A DNA stretch of 10,678 nt from Lachnospiraceae bacterium UBA1251 (GCA_002308255.1 DBVZ01000101.1:1-10678); one strand, 5' to 3'; shown: positions 1 through 6,629, counted from the stretch's first letter. Notes: generated by a model from the letters alone, not told the origin. Program-made: numbers and translations.

Positions 1-48
1 ATCCGCGACGTACTGGCCTTCCCGACCATGAAGAGTCTGAAGGAATAA
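1..48 (+). CDS. lysS: Lysyl-tRNA synthetase, C-terminal end only (partial)
   Basis: The window opens inside a plus-strand gene whose last 15 codons read IRDVLAFPTMKSLKE before a TAA stop. This matches the extreme C-terminus of bacterial class II lysyl-tRNA synthetases, where a conserved SIRDV-x-x-FP-T/A-M-K/R segment forms motif 3 and the tail. The FPTMK ending separates it from AspRS and AsnRS, which end differently after a similar IRDV segment. The enzyme charges tRNA-Lys with lysine in the cytoplasm. Only the tail is visible, so the start, full length and N-terminal OB-fold cannot be checked. The gene is followed 27 bases later by a strong terminator and faces the convergent catabolic operon, so it belongs to a separate transcription unit. 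Confidence 0.75.
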   Translation: MRDVLAFPTMKSLKE

Positions 49-75
49 ATGAATAATTAAATAATGAAAGAAAGA

Positions 76-110
76 AACCGTCAGGCGCCGAAGCACCTGA
101 CGGTTTTTTT
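76..110. terminator. Bidirectional rho-independent terminator
   Basis: Perfect 8-bp arms CCGTCAGG (78-85) and CCTGACGG (96-103) enclose a 10-base loop. On the plus strand they are followed by seven T (104-110), which ends the lysS transcript. On the minus strand the same hairpin is followed by a TTTCTTTCTTTC tract, so it can also end the permease transcript, whose stop codon lies 18 bases away. Its place between two convergent genes fits a shared terminator. Confidence 0.9.
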
Positions 111-128
111 CGCGGAACCTGCCGGGGA

Positions 129-1550
129 TCAGATATACATGAACACGAAACCGATCACCAGGAGGGCGATGCACATCGGCAAAGCGTAGATCATCGATTT
201 CACCGGGTCAACTTTCTTGCCGAACTGCGCGGAAACAATACCGCAGACGACGAAGCAGGTCAGATCGGCGGGAGGCATTCCCTGGCCGGCAGCGGCGAGG
301 TGGGAACCCGCCACAGCGGCAAATACCGGGGTGATTCCGGTGGCGACAAGCGCAGGACCGAAGAACGAGAACACGACATTCTGCGTGGTGGACTGGGAAC
401 CGGTCAGCATCCCGATGAGGAGCATGCAGGCCGCGCCGCCGAACTTGAGAACGTTGGAATTCAGTCCCTGCGCAAAATTGGATACGATATCGATCGATCC
501 CGCGCTGTAGAAAGCGCCGAGCATGAAAGCGCAGCAGATCTGAAGAAGGACGGTGGTGCGGACTTTGCTGAAGCTCTCACGGAAGATCGAACGCGCGTTG
601 CGGTTGACTTTCGGGAACAGGAACGATACGGCGATGGCGCAAAGCATGGACAGAACGACGCCGTTCGTGAGACCGCTCAGGAGCGACGTGCCGGCAAGGA
701 AATCATAGAAGCTGAGAGTGGTTTCTTCACTGATCTTTATGAATTTGATGCTCTTTAAGATCGTCGGTCCGAGATCGGTGGAGACATAGGGGATTTTCAC
801 CGTGCGGAGAAGAACGACGATGATAAGGAAACAGAGCGGGATAAGGGATTTCCAGTTTTCCTTAAAGATCTGGCCGGCTTTTTTGTCGGAGAACTTGATC
901 TTTACGTTCGGATTGGCGCCCGGGACATTGTTTTTCCGGACCAGGAAAAGGATGCAGTACAGGGCACTGACGATAAACGCGATCGAGACCGTGAGGTAAC
1001 TGATGTTCATGACCGGATCGGGATCTGTTCCGACCAGGGTGGAAGAAAGGGCGACCGCCTGCGTCATGGGGGGCATGATCGATCCGAGGGATGCGCCCAT
1101 GACGATGATCGCGGCGATCTTTTCATATTCCATGTCCATGGAGACCAGAATGCCGATCGTCAGCATGCCGATGACGGTGGAGGCTGCAATCGCGTCTCCG
1201 AGCAGGGAACCTGCGATACCAAGCGTAAACAGGATGCAGAGGATCAGGATCCGGGGATGCCTTCCGAATTTTGCCGTCAGGATCCCGATAATGGTGTCGA
1301 TCGTGCCGAGTCTCTGAGAGATCTCCGCGAACAGGGCGCCGCAGATCGACAGGCAGATGATCCAGGACAGACGGTTCAGTCCGTCGATCCAGGAGGAGGC
1401 CCATTCACCGGGGTTCCAGACCCCGCCGATGAGAAGGGTGAGCGCGCCGGCGATGAGAAGGGCAGCATTGATGTTGCCGCCGATATAAGGCATTTTTTTC
1501 CAGAGGACGATCAGCAGCAGTACGGCTACGGGGATAATTACCTGTAACAT
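129..1550 (-). CDS. Ion-transporter-superfamily permease, DctM/TRAP large-subunit-like
   Basis: A 473-aa, strongly hydrophobic multi-spanning membrane protein. Residues 151-161 (MGASLGSIMPP) and 420-430 (AAGQGMPPADL) form two internal pseudo-repeat glycine/proline signatures like those of the substrate- and sodium-binding hairpins of DctM-type permeases. Hydrophobic segments run from the N-terminus to residue 205, resume at 235-250 after a charged cytoplasmic stretch (205-233), and continue to the end. The last gene of the minus-strand operon, it probably imports the substrate that the upstream flavoenzyme complex oxidises; that link is inference from position. No DctP binding protein or DctQ small permease is beside it, so it may act alone like other ion-transporter-superfamily carriers. 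The ATG at 1550 has a weak GGAAAG ribosome site. A GntP-like or other IT subfamily is the main alternative. Confidence 0.7.
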   Translation of the reverse strand: MLQVIIPVAVLLLIVLWKKMPYIGGNINAALLIAGALTLLIGGVWNPGEWASSWIDGLNRLSWIICLSICGALFAEISQRLGTIDTIIGILTAKFGRHPRILILCILFTLGIAGSLLGDAIAASTVIGMLTIGILVSMDMEYEKIAAIIVMGASLGSIMPPMTQAVALSSTLVGTDPDPVMNISYLTVSIAFIVSALYCILFLVRKNNVPGANPNVKIKFSDKKAGQIFKENWKSLIPLCFLIIVVLLRTVKIPYVSTDLGPTILKSIKFIKISEETTLSFYDFLAGTSLLSGLTNGVVLSMLCAIAVSFLFPKVNRNARSIFRESFSKVRTTVLLQICCAFMLGAFYSAGSIDIVSNFAQGLNSNVLKFGGAACMLLIGMLTGSQSTTQNVVFSFFGPALVATGITPVFAAVAGSHLAAAGQGMPPADLTCFVVCGIVSAQFGKKVDPVKSMIYALPMCIALLVIGFVFMYI

Positions 1551-1575
1551 GTTCTTTCCGTTCTTTCTTAGTGGT

Positions 1576-1614
1576 GCTCAGCGAAAGAGTTTTCCGAAAG
1601 ACGATTCGCTGAAC
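1576..1614 (-). repeat. Inverted repeat in the leader of the permease gene
   Basis: TCAGCGAA (1578-1585) and TTCGCTGA (1605-1612) are perfect 8-bp arms around a 19-base loop. On the minus-strand RNA one G-U and one G-C pair extend the stem to 10 bp. It lies 26 bases upstream of the permease start. No U-tract follows, so it is not an ordinary terminator. It could be an RNA stability or attenuation hairpin within the operon, or an operator. Confidence 0.45.
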
Positions 1615-1644
1615 GACAGCAGTTTCTATTTATAATGAGGAGGA

Positions 1645-1669
1645 TCACGGAACGGGAAGCGCTCCGTGA
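1645..1669 (-). repeat. Hairpin just after the DAO-family gene
   Basis: Arms TCACGGA (1645-1651) and TCCGTGA (1663-1669) form a 7-bp stem with an 11-base loop, 10 bases past the stop codon of the flavoenzyme gene on the minus strand. The RNA downstream is pyrimidine-rich but has no T-run, so termination would be weak at best. It may set relative expression between the enzyme genes and the permease. Confidence 0.4.
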
Positions 1670-1679
1670 CCGGCAGCCA

Positions 1680-2855
1680 TTATGCGGATGGTTCTGACAG
1701 AAACCGGTCGGGGCTGAAAGCGTCAATGTTGTAGGTGGGTTTTCCGTCGGCAATATATTCTGCCATAAGTTTTCCCGTGACGGGGGAGAGCGCGATCCCG
1801 TCTCCCTCATGTCCGGCAGCCATATAGAATCCGGGAAGGCGGCTGACCGGTCCGAGGAGCGGCATGCCGTCCGGGGTATAGGGCCGGAATCCGGAGAAGA
1901 ACCGGATCACGCTGACATTTTCGAGAAGGGGGAAGAACCGGGCTGCGCGCTTTATCATGGTATCGATGGCGGCGAAGGTGTTTTCTTCCTCGTAGTCTGC
2001 AAATTCACGCGTTCCCCCGATGATCATCGCTCCGTCCTCCTGCTGCTCGATCGAAAGAGAGGAGCCGTAACGGAGGATGTTCTCGTCCGTGATCGTCTCG
2101 GGCCGGAATTTGATCACGTTGTAGCGGGCGCACTGGATGGTCGCTTTCATAAACGGTCCGACCGGTTCCGTTACCGCGAGCTGCCCCTTGCGGGGACGAA
2201 TCGGGAGAGAGAGCCCCGCGAGCGCGGCGACTTTGCCCGCCCATGCGCCGCAGCAGTTCACGACCGCACCGGCACGGTATTCTTCGTCCCGGGTCCGGAC
2301 GCCTTTGCAGACGCCGTCCTCAATGACAAAACCGGTCACTTCCGAACGGCCGATAAATTCGGCTCCCAGTCTTTTCGCGGCATGAAAATACGCCAGCGTG
2401 AGTTTCAGGGGATTGATCTTTCCGCCGGTCGGGGAGTACAGGGCACCGTAAATATTTTCGGAGAGCTGCGGTTCGATCCGCCGCGCCTCCTCCGCGGAGA
2501 TCATGCGGATATCAACGCCGCTCCGGCACTGTTCCTCCACGATCCCGGACAGGATATCCCACTGCATTTTGTCTTCGACGGGCTGCATGCCGCCGGCACA
2601 TTTGCCGTATTCGATCGGTTCGCCGAGTTCTTCTTCCAGGGTATCGAACATCCGGATCGACTGAATCGCGAGTTCCATCTGCTGTCCGGGCTTTTTGGTG
2701 TGGTAGCCCACGACGCCGTCGGTCGCCCCGGCGGCTCCGCTCAGAACGTCATTCCGCTCCAGAATAATGACACTTTTGCCCTTTTTCGCGAGCTGCCAGG
2801 CGGTGGAACAACCGATGATGCCCCCGCCGATGATGACCACGTCACTGTTCCGCAT
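1680..2855 (-). CDS. FAD-dependent oxidoreductase, DAO family (amino/imino acid dehydrogenase catalytic subunit)
   Basis: A 391-aa flavoprotein of the glycine/D-amino-acid oxidase type. The N-terminal Rossmann dinucleotide motif VVIIGGGIIG covers residues 6-15, with E33 at the end of the second strand for the FAD ribose. The family's C-terminal signature appears as RPYTPDGMPLLG (324-335) and GHEGDGIALSPVTGK (348-362), which closes over the flavin. Length matches beta subunits of D-hydroxyproline dehydrogenase, dye-linked proline dehydrogenase and sarcosine oxidase. It probably oxidises the C-N bond of an amino or imino acid and hands electrons to the iron-sulphur/flavin partners encoded just upstream. 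The start has a GGAGGGG site, and the gene overlaps the preceding BFD gene by 14 bases, implying translational coupling. Substrate is undetermined; D-proline, hydroxyproline, sarcosine and opines are all possible. Confidence 0.85.
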   Translation of the reverse strand: MRNSDVVIIGGGIIGCSTAWQLAKKGKSVIILERNDVLSGAAGATDGVVGYHTKKPGQQMELAIQSIRMFDTLEEELGEPIEYGKCAGGMQPVEDKMQWDILSGIVEEQCRSGVDIRMISAEEARRIEPQLSENIYGALYSPTGGKINPLKLTLAYFHAAKRLGAEFIGRSEVTGFVIEDGVCKGVRTRDEEYRAGAVVNCCGAWAGKVAALAGLSLPIRPRKGQLAVTEPVGPFMKATIQCARYNVIKFRPETITDENILRYGSSLSIEQQEDGAMIIGGTREFADYEEENTFAAIDTMIKRAARFFPLLENVSVIRFFSGFRPYTPDGMPLLGPVSRLPGFYMAAGHEGDGIALSPVTGKLMAEYIADGKPTYNIDAFSPDRFLSEPSA

Positions 2856-3120
2856 CGCTGTTTTCCCCTCCGAAAGAGCTGATCCGCACCGGCCGCACCG
2901 GCATACGGCTCTTCTGCGGCCTGATCTCCGCAGGGTTTATGCCGGTTTCCTGCGCGATCAGTCTCTCGATCAGACGGCCGCAGGTTTTCCCCTGACAAAG
3001 CCCCATGCCGGCATGCGTGCGCCGTTTTACGCCGTCAACAGTGACCGCGCCGTCGCGGATCGCGGCAATGATCTCGCTCCGCGTCACTTCCCGGCAGCGG
3101 CAGATGATAATATCGTCCAT
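2842..3120 (-). CDS. BFD-like [2Fe-2S] protein, dehydrogenase subunit
   Basis: A 92-aa protein with the bacterioferritin-associated-ferredoxin-like pattern: C7-x-C9 near the N-terminus (IICRCREVT) and C42-x4-C47 (LCQGKTC). Together these would bind one [2Fe-2S] cluster in a helical fold. In heterotetrameric sarcosine oxidase and in HcnB/OoxA-like proteins this module is fused to the C-terminus of the NAD(P)/FAD subunit; here it stands alone. The ATG at 3120 has an AAGGAG site and follows the ferredoxin-like gene with a two-base gap. The last 20 or so residues, after the iron-sulphur core, are basic and then acidic with no motif I recognise. Expected role: electron relay inside the oxidoreductase complex. 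Confidence 0.85.
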   Translation of the reverse strand: MDDIIICRCREVTRSEIIAAIRDGAVTVDGVKRRTHAGMGLCQGKTCGRLIERLIAQETGINPAEIRPQKSRMPVRPVRISSFGGENSDAEQ

Positions 3121-3122
3121 TG

Positions 3123-3671
3123 TCAGATCGTCTCCTTCCCGTTTTTCCCGGCAGTGTCAGAAGCTGTCCTGCGGGGAAGACGTTTCATGGAACGCACTTC
3201 GTCAATGTATTCTTTCGGAACGGCCATGGAGATCACCGCCGTTCCCGCAAAGGCTTTGCTTTTCTTTACTTTGAGAATCCGTCCTTTGCACAGGACTTCG
3301 CCGCCGCGGCTCACCGCATCGACCAGGTCACCCTCCGCGGGGAGGGGGATATATTCGAACGGAAAATCGATCGAAGCTTCCGTCTCCGAGAAGGAACGGT
3401 CAATGACCGTGATCGCAAGTCCGGGGCAGTTCGCGACGCATACGCCGCAGCCTGTGCATTTCTCTTCGTGCAGGACGGGAAGACGGGTGATCTCTTCCCC
3501 GATCGTGATTGCTCCGAACCGGCAGGCGCCTTCGCAGGGATTGCAGGGGATCTCCTGCACGCATTCGATGCAGGCGACTCTTCCCCGGTTCATCCTCTCT
3601 TCGGACGGGATGCCCGGACACGCGGACAGTTCTTCTTTTGACGGAACTCCCGTATAGATGATTCCTTCCAT
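3123..3671 (-). CDS. 4Fe-4S ferredoxin-like electron-transfer protein
   Basis: A 182-aa protein with two cysteine groups. The second is a classical cluster motif, C72-x2-C75-x2-C78-x3-C82 followed by proline (CTGCGVCVANCPG). The first is variant: C34, C37, C43, C46 and C50 in CIECVQEIPCNPCEGAC, giving enough ligands for a second [4Fe-4S] cluster. Residues 100-150 form a beta-rich tail with no cysteine pattern, and the C-terminus is basic. It sits between the NAD(P)/FAD subunit and the BFD subunit, with a strong AGGAGG site 9 bases before the start. Known heterotetrameric amine oxidases lack such a subunit, so it probably carries electrons out of the complex to a low-potential or membrane acceptor. 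That role is inferred from context. Confidence 0.85.
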   Translation of the reverse strand: MEGIIYTGVPSKEELSACPGIPSEERMNRGRVACIECVQEIPCNPCEGACRFGAITIGEEITRLPVLHEEKCTGCGVCVANCPGLAITVIDRSFSETEASIDFPFEYIPLPAEGDLVDAVSRGGEVLCKGRILKVKKSKAFAGTAVISMAVPKEYIDEVRSMKRLPRRTASDTAGKNGKETI

Positions 3672-3687
3672 GATGGCCGTCCTCCTG

Positions 3688-4812
3688 TCAGATCATGCTT
3701 TCCGCCGTGCCCGCGCGGTATTGTTCCATCGCCTCAAGCTGCTGCTCCTTGGCTTTCCGCCGGCCTTCGCCGAACATGCCGGAGCGGAGGGTCCTGAGTC
3801 TTTCGGCAGTCTCGGCAAGCTTTCTTTTCGCCTCTTCTTCCGACAGGAATCCGAGCGCCCTCGCGGCGCCGATCCCGGCAAGATTTCCCTCTTCCATGGC
3901 GGATGAGGCCTCCTCGACGCCGGTCACGTCGCCGGCCACATATAATCCTTTGACGGTTGTTTCCATGGAGGCGTCGTGGAGCGGAACATGTCCCCCGAAA
4001 GCGGGGATAAAACAGAATTCGCAGCCGCTCATCCACAGCAGCTCCGTCATCGGGTTGAGACCGACGGCAAGACAGACCGTGTCGGCTTCGAATGTCTTTT
4101 CCGTCCCGGGGATCTGCTGCCAGCGGGCGTCCACACCGACGATCTCCACTTTTTCGACTCTGCCGTTTCCGGTTACGGATTTGATTGTGTGGGAGAGGTA
4201 GATCGGCACACCGGCACGCCGGATCTTGCCGGCATGAACGCCGTAACCGCCGATCTTCGGGGCTCCTTCGACAAGGGCGACCACTTCGGCTCCCGCCTGC
4301 ATGAGCTGGTAGGAGACGATCAGACCGACATTTCCCGAACCGAGCATCAGGACCCGTTCGCCCGGCAGCACACGGTTGACGTTGATCATTGTCTGGGCGG
4401 CGCCGGCCCCCATGACTCCCGGCAGCGTACTTCCGGGAAAAGCCATATAGTTTTCTTTCGCGCCGGCTGCCACGATGACGGCGTCTGCTTTTACCACGAT
4501 ATGTTTTCCGTTCCGGATGACTCCGAGCGAGAGATCTTTCTGCATGCCGTAGACAAGCGAATCAAGCCATACTTCCGCGCCGGAAGCGGTGACATTTTCG
4601 AGAAGCTCTCTGCCGATCATGTAACCTCTCGTACCGGCACGGTGCGCGCGGGAACCGAAAAATTTATGGATCTGTTTAAAAAGCTGGCCGCCCGGGAGGC
4701 GGTTCTCATCGATCACGAGAACTTTCGCGCCGGCACCTGCCGCCTGATAAGCGGCGGAAAGGCCTGCGGAACCGGCTCCCACGACGGCGATATCGGTCCT
4801 GTAAACTTCCAT
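3688..4812 (-). CDS. NAD(P)/FAD-dependent oxidoreductase, HcnB/SoxA-like subunit
   Basis: A 374-aa two-dinucleotide-binding flavoprotein. The FAD Rossmann motif is IAVVGAGSAG (8-17), a second GSGNVG (158-163) marks the internal nucleotide site, and GLYVAGDVTG (289-298) is the conserved flavin-closing motif with D295. There is no CxxC redox disulphide of the thioredoxin-reductase kind. The domain order matches the middle part of sarcosine oxidase alpha and the alpha subunits of dye-linked proline and D-hydroxyproline dehydrogenases. The N-terminal [2Fe-2S] and C-terminal BFD modules of those proteins are separate genes here. The ATG lies directly against the TAA of the upstream gene with an AAGGAGG site inside that gene, so translation is coupled. 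The last 50 residues are charged and probably helical. NAD(P)H may not be the true acceptor, since this fold often only relays electrons. Confidence 0.85.
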   Translation of the reverse strand: MEVYRTDIAVVGAGSAGLSAAYQAAGAGAKVLVIDENRLPGGQLFKQIHKFFGSRAHRAGTRGYMIGRELLENVTASGAEVWLDSLVYGMQKDLSLGVIRNGKHIVVKADAVIVAAGAKENYMAFPGSTLPGVMGAGAAQTMINVNRVLPGERVLMLGSGNVGLIVSYQLMQAGAEVVALVEGAPKIGGYGVHAGKIRRAGVPIYLSHTIKSVTGNGRVEKVEIVGVDARWQQIPGTEKTFEADTVCLAVGLNPMTELLWMSGCEFCFIPAFGGHVPLHDASMETTVKGLYVAGDVTGVEEASSAMEEGNLAGIGAARALGFLSEEEAKRKLAETAERLRTLRSGMFGEGRRKAKEQQLEAMEQYRAGTAESMI

Positions 4813-5151
4813 TTACCGGTCCTCCTTCCCGCCGTCGGACGGAACGGAAAAAGTTCCGAGACCGTGCTGGGTCTCCACCCGCATCCCGTCCCTGACCGGT
4901 GTTACGCACGTCCGGGTATTCGGGATCCCGTCGACGATCATCATGCAGTCCGTGCACCGGCCGATCGCGCAGAAAATGCCGCGCGGCTCATGATTTCTCG
5001 CCGTAGTGCGGAATGAGGAAATGCCGGCGTTGATCAGCGCCGCGGCGACGGGTTCGCCTTCCAGCGCCTCCACCGGCTGTCCGTTGTAATAGATCGTGAC
5101 CTTATCGGAGGTGTCCAGTTCCTCCAGGATCGGATGCTGAATAATCCGCAT
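4813..5151 (-). CDS. [2Fe-2S]-binding protein, HcnA/sarcosine-oxidase-alpha N-terminal-like
   Basis: A 112-aa plant-type ferredoxin-fold protein of the Fer2_4 type. Four cysteines, C61-x4-C66-x2-C69-x12-C82, give the usual [2Fe-2S] ligand spacing. The preceding EGEPVAAALINAGI (31-44) is the standard beta-grasp helix of this family. It corresponds to the first 100 residues of sarcosine oxidase alpha and to HcnA of cyanide synthase, both electron-transfer modules of amine-oxidising complexes. It is the first gene of the minus-strand operon, so the promoter must lie in the AT-rich gap to its right. The ribosome site (AGGGA about 8 bases before ATG) is weaker than in the later genes. Confidence 0.85.
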   Translation of the reverse strand: MRIIQHPILEELDTSDKVTIYYNGQPVEALEGEPVAAALINAGISSFRTTARNHEPRGIFCAIGRCTDCMMIVDGIPNTRTCVTPVRDGMRVETQHGLGTFSVPSDGGKEDR

Positions 5152-5174
5152 AGGAAATCCCTGCCTGTTCGTCG

Positions 5175-5207
5175 TTTGTGTGTTATGCGTATGTTATATT
5201 TGTGTGT
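5175..5207. repeat. Direct repeat TTTGTGTGT, two copies 24 bp apart
   Basis: TTTGTGTGT occurs at 5175-5183 and again at 5199-5207, just upstream of the first catabolic gene on the minus strand. The 24-bp step is slightly over two helical turns. It could be a pair of half-sites for a regulator, but the motif is of low complexity and may be chance. Confidence 0.3.
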
Positions 5208-5250
5208 CGGATAATGAATAAATATTCCGATTTTCTATTTTACCAAATAA

Positions 5251-5267
5251 TCTAATATACTAATAGA
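5251..5267. repeat. Imperfect dyad TCTAATA-TAC-TAATAGA, candidate operator
   Basis: A 17-bp near-palindrome with 6 of 7 arm positions symmetrical lies in the AT-rich centre of the divergent promoter region. Its size suits a dimeric regulator. AT-rich sequence makes chance dyads common, so this is only a candidate. Confidence 0.3.
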
Positions 5268-5352
5268 TGGAAATGTGAAATAAAACAAGGTAAAATTATA
5301 TTTATTAATAATCATTTTAATTCTGTCCCCCCGAAAGAGAGGAATGATTTGT

Positions 5353-5724
5353 ATGAAACGCCTTATTATCGTTACAAGGAAAGAAAAGCTCGATGATATC
5401 AAAAATCTTTTCCGTGATAAATATTTCTGCGGAATGACGGTGTCCGACGTCGTCGGGATCGGCAATCAGTCGGATTATATGGATGACGAAGGTGTCCGCC
5501 TTGATAAAAAGGGAAATATCGACGTCCATCTCATCTCGAAAGTACGGATCGAAACTGTCGTTATGGATGATCAGGTGGAGCCACTCATTGAAGATGTCTG
5601 CGAGACCGCTTATACCGGACGCTACGGAGACGGAAAGATCTTTGTGGAAGATGTGATCGACGCGGTCCGCATCCGCACACGCGAGCGGGGAGAGGACGCT
5701 CTCAGTACAGCTTACAGACACTGA
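5353..5724 (+). CDS. PII family nitrogen-regulatory protein (GlnB/GlnK-like) with altered T-loop
   Basis: A 123-aa PII-type signal protein. GMTV (27-30), G35-I-G-N-Q39 (Q39 is the 2-oxoglutarate ligand position in GlnB), K63 (equivalent to K58), the B-loop TGRYGDGKIF (88-97) and the C-loop RIRTRERGEDA (106-116) all align with classical PII, so ATP/ADP and 2-oxoglutarate sensing look intact. The T-loop is unusual. Between Q39 and the conserved lysine it is five residues longer than in E. coli GlnB and has no tyrosine at the Y51 uridylylation position, so it probably contacts a different partner and is not uridylylated there. I place the start at 5353 because a GAGAGG site ends 10 bases upstream; the ATG at 5344 is almost on that site. 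PII genes usually sit beside amtB; here the neighbour is a DMT permease. Confidence 0.85.
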   Translation: MKRLIIVTRKEKLDDIKNLFRDKYFCGMTVSDVVGIGNQSDYMDDEGVRLDKKGNIDVHLISKVRIETVVMDDQVEPLIEDVCETAYTGRYGDGKIFVEDVIDAVRIRTRERGEDALSTAYRH

Positions 5725-5742
5725 TACCGTTGGAGGAAGAGA

Positions 5743-6615
5743 ATGAACAGGCATGCGGCTGCCGTTCTTGGCGGCGGGCTTTTCTGGGGCTTTATGGGCT
5801 TTTTTACCAGACACCTGATGGGATTCGGAATCGACGCGAACAGCGCGATTATTGTGCGCTGCGGCATTGCCGCTGTCTGTTTCGGCATTCTGATCCTGGT
5901 AAGGGAGCCCGGGCAGTTCCGGGTCCGTCCGAAAGATATGTGGTGCTTCCTCGGGACCGGGCTGGTCAGCCTTCTGTTTTTTACCTTCTGCTATTTTCAC
6001 GCGATCAGTCTCATGAGCCTGTCTGCGGCAGCGATCCTCCTCTATACGGCGCCGACGATCGTGATGCTGCTTTCCGCACTCCTTTTCCGTGAAAAGATCA
6101 CGAAGACCAAGGCCGCGGCGGTCGTACTTTCCTTTGCCGGGTGCTGCCTTGTTTCCGGGATCGGAACGGGCACGGTGCTCACGTTGCGGGGGATTCTTTT
6201 CGGACTCGGCTCCGGACTGGGATACGCGCTCTATACGATCTTTTCCCGGTACGCCCTTTTAAGAGGATACAGCAGCAGTACCATTAATTTCTATTCCTGC
6301 CTGCTGGCGGCGGCAGGGGCGGCCCTCATCTGGCGGCCGGCCGGACTCCTTGCTGCAGCGTCCGCATCGCTGCCGTCGGTCCTGTGGTGCCTTGCGACAG
6401 GGTGCCTCAGCTGCTTTGTCCCCTACCTGCTTTACACATACGGACTGACTGGACTCGAGAACGGCAGAGCATCGATCCTTGCCTCCGTCGAACCGGTCGT
6501 CGCTTCTTTAGTGGGCGTGTTCCTTTTTCATGAGAGTATGACGGTCCCGGCGGCAGCAGGCGTGATCCTGGTGCTGACGGCGATCCTGCTGCTGAACCGG
6601 AGACAGAAAACTTGA
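5743..6615 (+). CDS. EamA/DMT superfamily transporter
   Basis: A 290-aa integral membrane protein with the two-fold EamA repeat, about ten membrane helices in all. Each half ends with the family hallmark: AAAILLYTAPTIVMLL with LLFREKIT (95-120) and ASILASVEPVVASLVG with FLFHES (243-265). Members of this family export or import amino acids, nucleosides, sugars or other small metabolites; the sequence does not reveal the substrate. The gene follows the PII gene by 18 bases with a GGAGGA site 5 bases before ATG, so the two are almost certainly cotranscribed. This suggests, as inference, that the PII protein senses carbon/nitrogen status and gates or reports on this carrier as GlnK does for AmtB. 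The length is normal and no defect is seen. Confidence 0.9.
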   Translation: MNRHAAAVLGGGLFWGFMGFFTRHLMGFGIDANSAIIVRCGIAAVCFGILILVREPGQFRVRPKDMWCFLGTGLVSLLFFTFCYFHAISLMSLSAAAILLYTAPTIVMLLSALLFREKITKTKAAAVVLSFAGCCLVSGIGTGTVLTLRGILFGLGSGLGYALYTIFSRYALLRGYSSSTINFYSCLLAAAGAALIWRPAGLLAAASASLPSVLWCLATGCLSCFVPYLLYTYGLTGLENGRASILASVEPVVASLVGVFLFHESMTVPAAAGVILVLTAILLLNRRQKT

Positions 6616-6629
6616 GAACGTTCAGGACT

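Larger units (their letters stand above)
5152..5352. promoter_or_regulatory. Divergent promoter region between the catabolic operon and the PII gene
   Basis: This 201-base gap separates divergent starts and is much richer in A+T than its surroundings, as expected for two promoters. A minus-strand TATAAT hexamer lies at 5295-5300 (ATTATA on the plus strand), but no convincing -35 box sits at the right distance. No unambiguous plus-strand promoter is seen. Repeats within it are listed separately. Both units starting here makes shared control of amino-compound catabolism and the PII/transporter pair plausible. Confidence 0.5.

Noticed and set aside
1809..2882. A 357-codon open frame on the plus strand
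   Set aside because: It is antisense to the DAO-family gene, which has a clear FAD motif and ribosome site. The translated product is rich in Arg, Gly, Asp and His with no family pattern, typical of a GC-rich shadow frame.
3976..5016. A 346-codon open frame on the plus strand
   Set aside because: It lies opposite the NAD(P)/FAD and [2Fe-2S] genes, whose cofactor motifs are intact. Its product has no recognisable domain and it has no ribosome site.
1680..5151. Hydrogen cyanide synthase (HcnABC)
   Set aside because: The subunits are homologous in type, but the extra ferredoxin, the separate BFD chain and the cotranscribed permease point to an amino/imino acid dehydrogenase. Homology alone does not support cyanide production.
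5295..5300. Minus-strand TATAAT as a firm promoter for the catabolic operon
   Set aside because: No acceptable -35 hexamer lies 15-19 bp upstream of it, so it is mentioned only within the regulatory region and not called alone.
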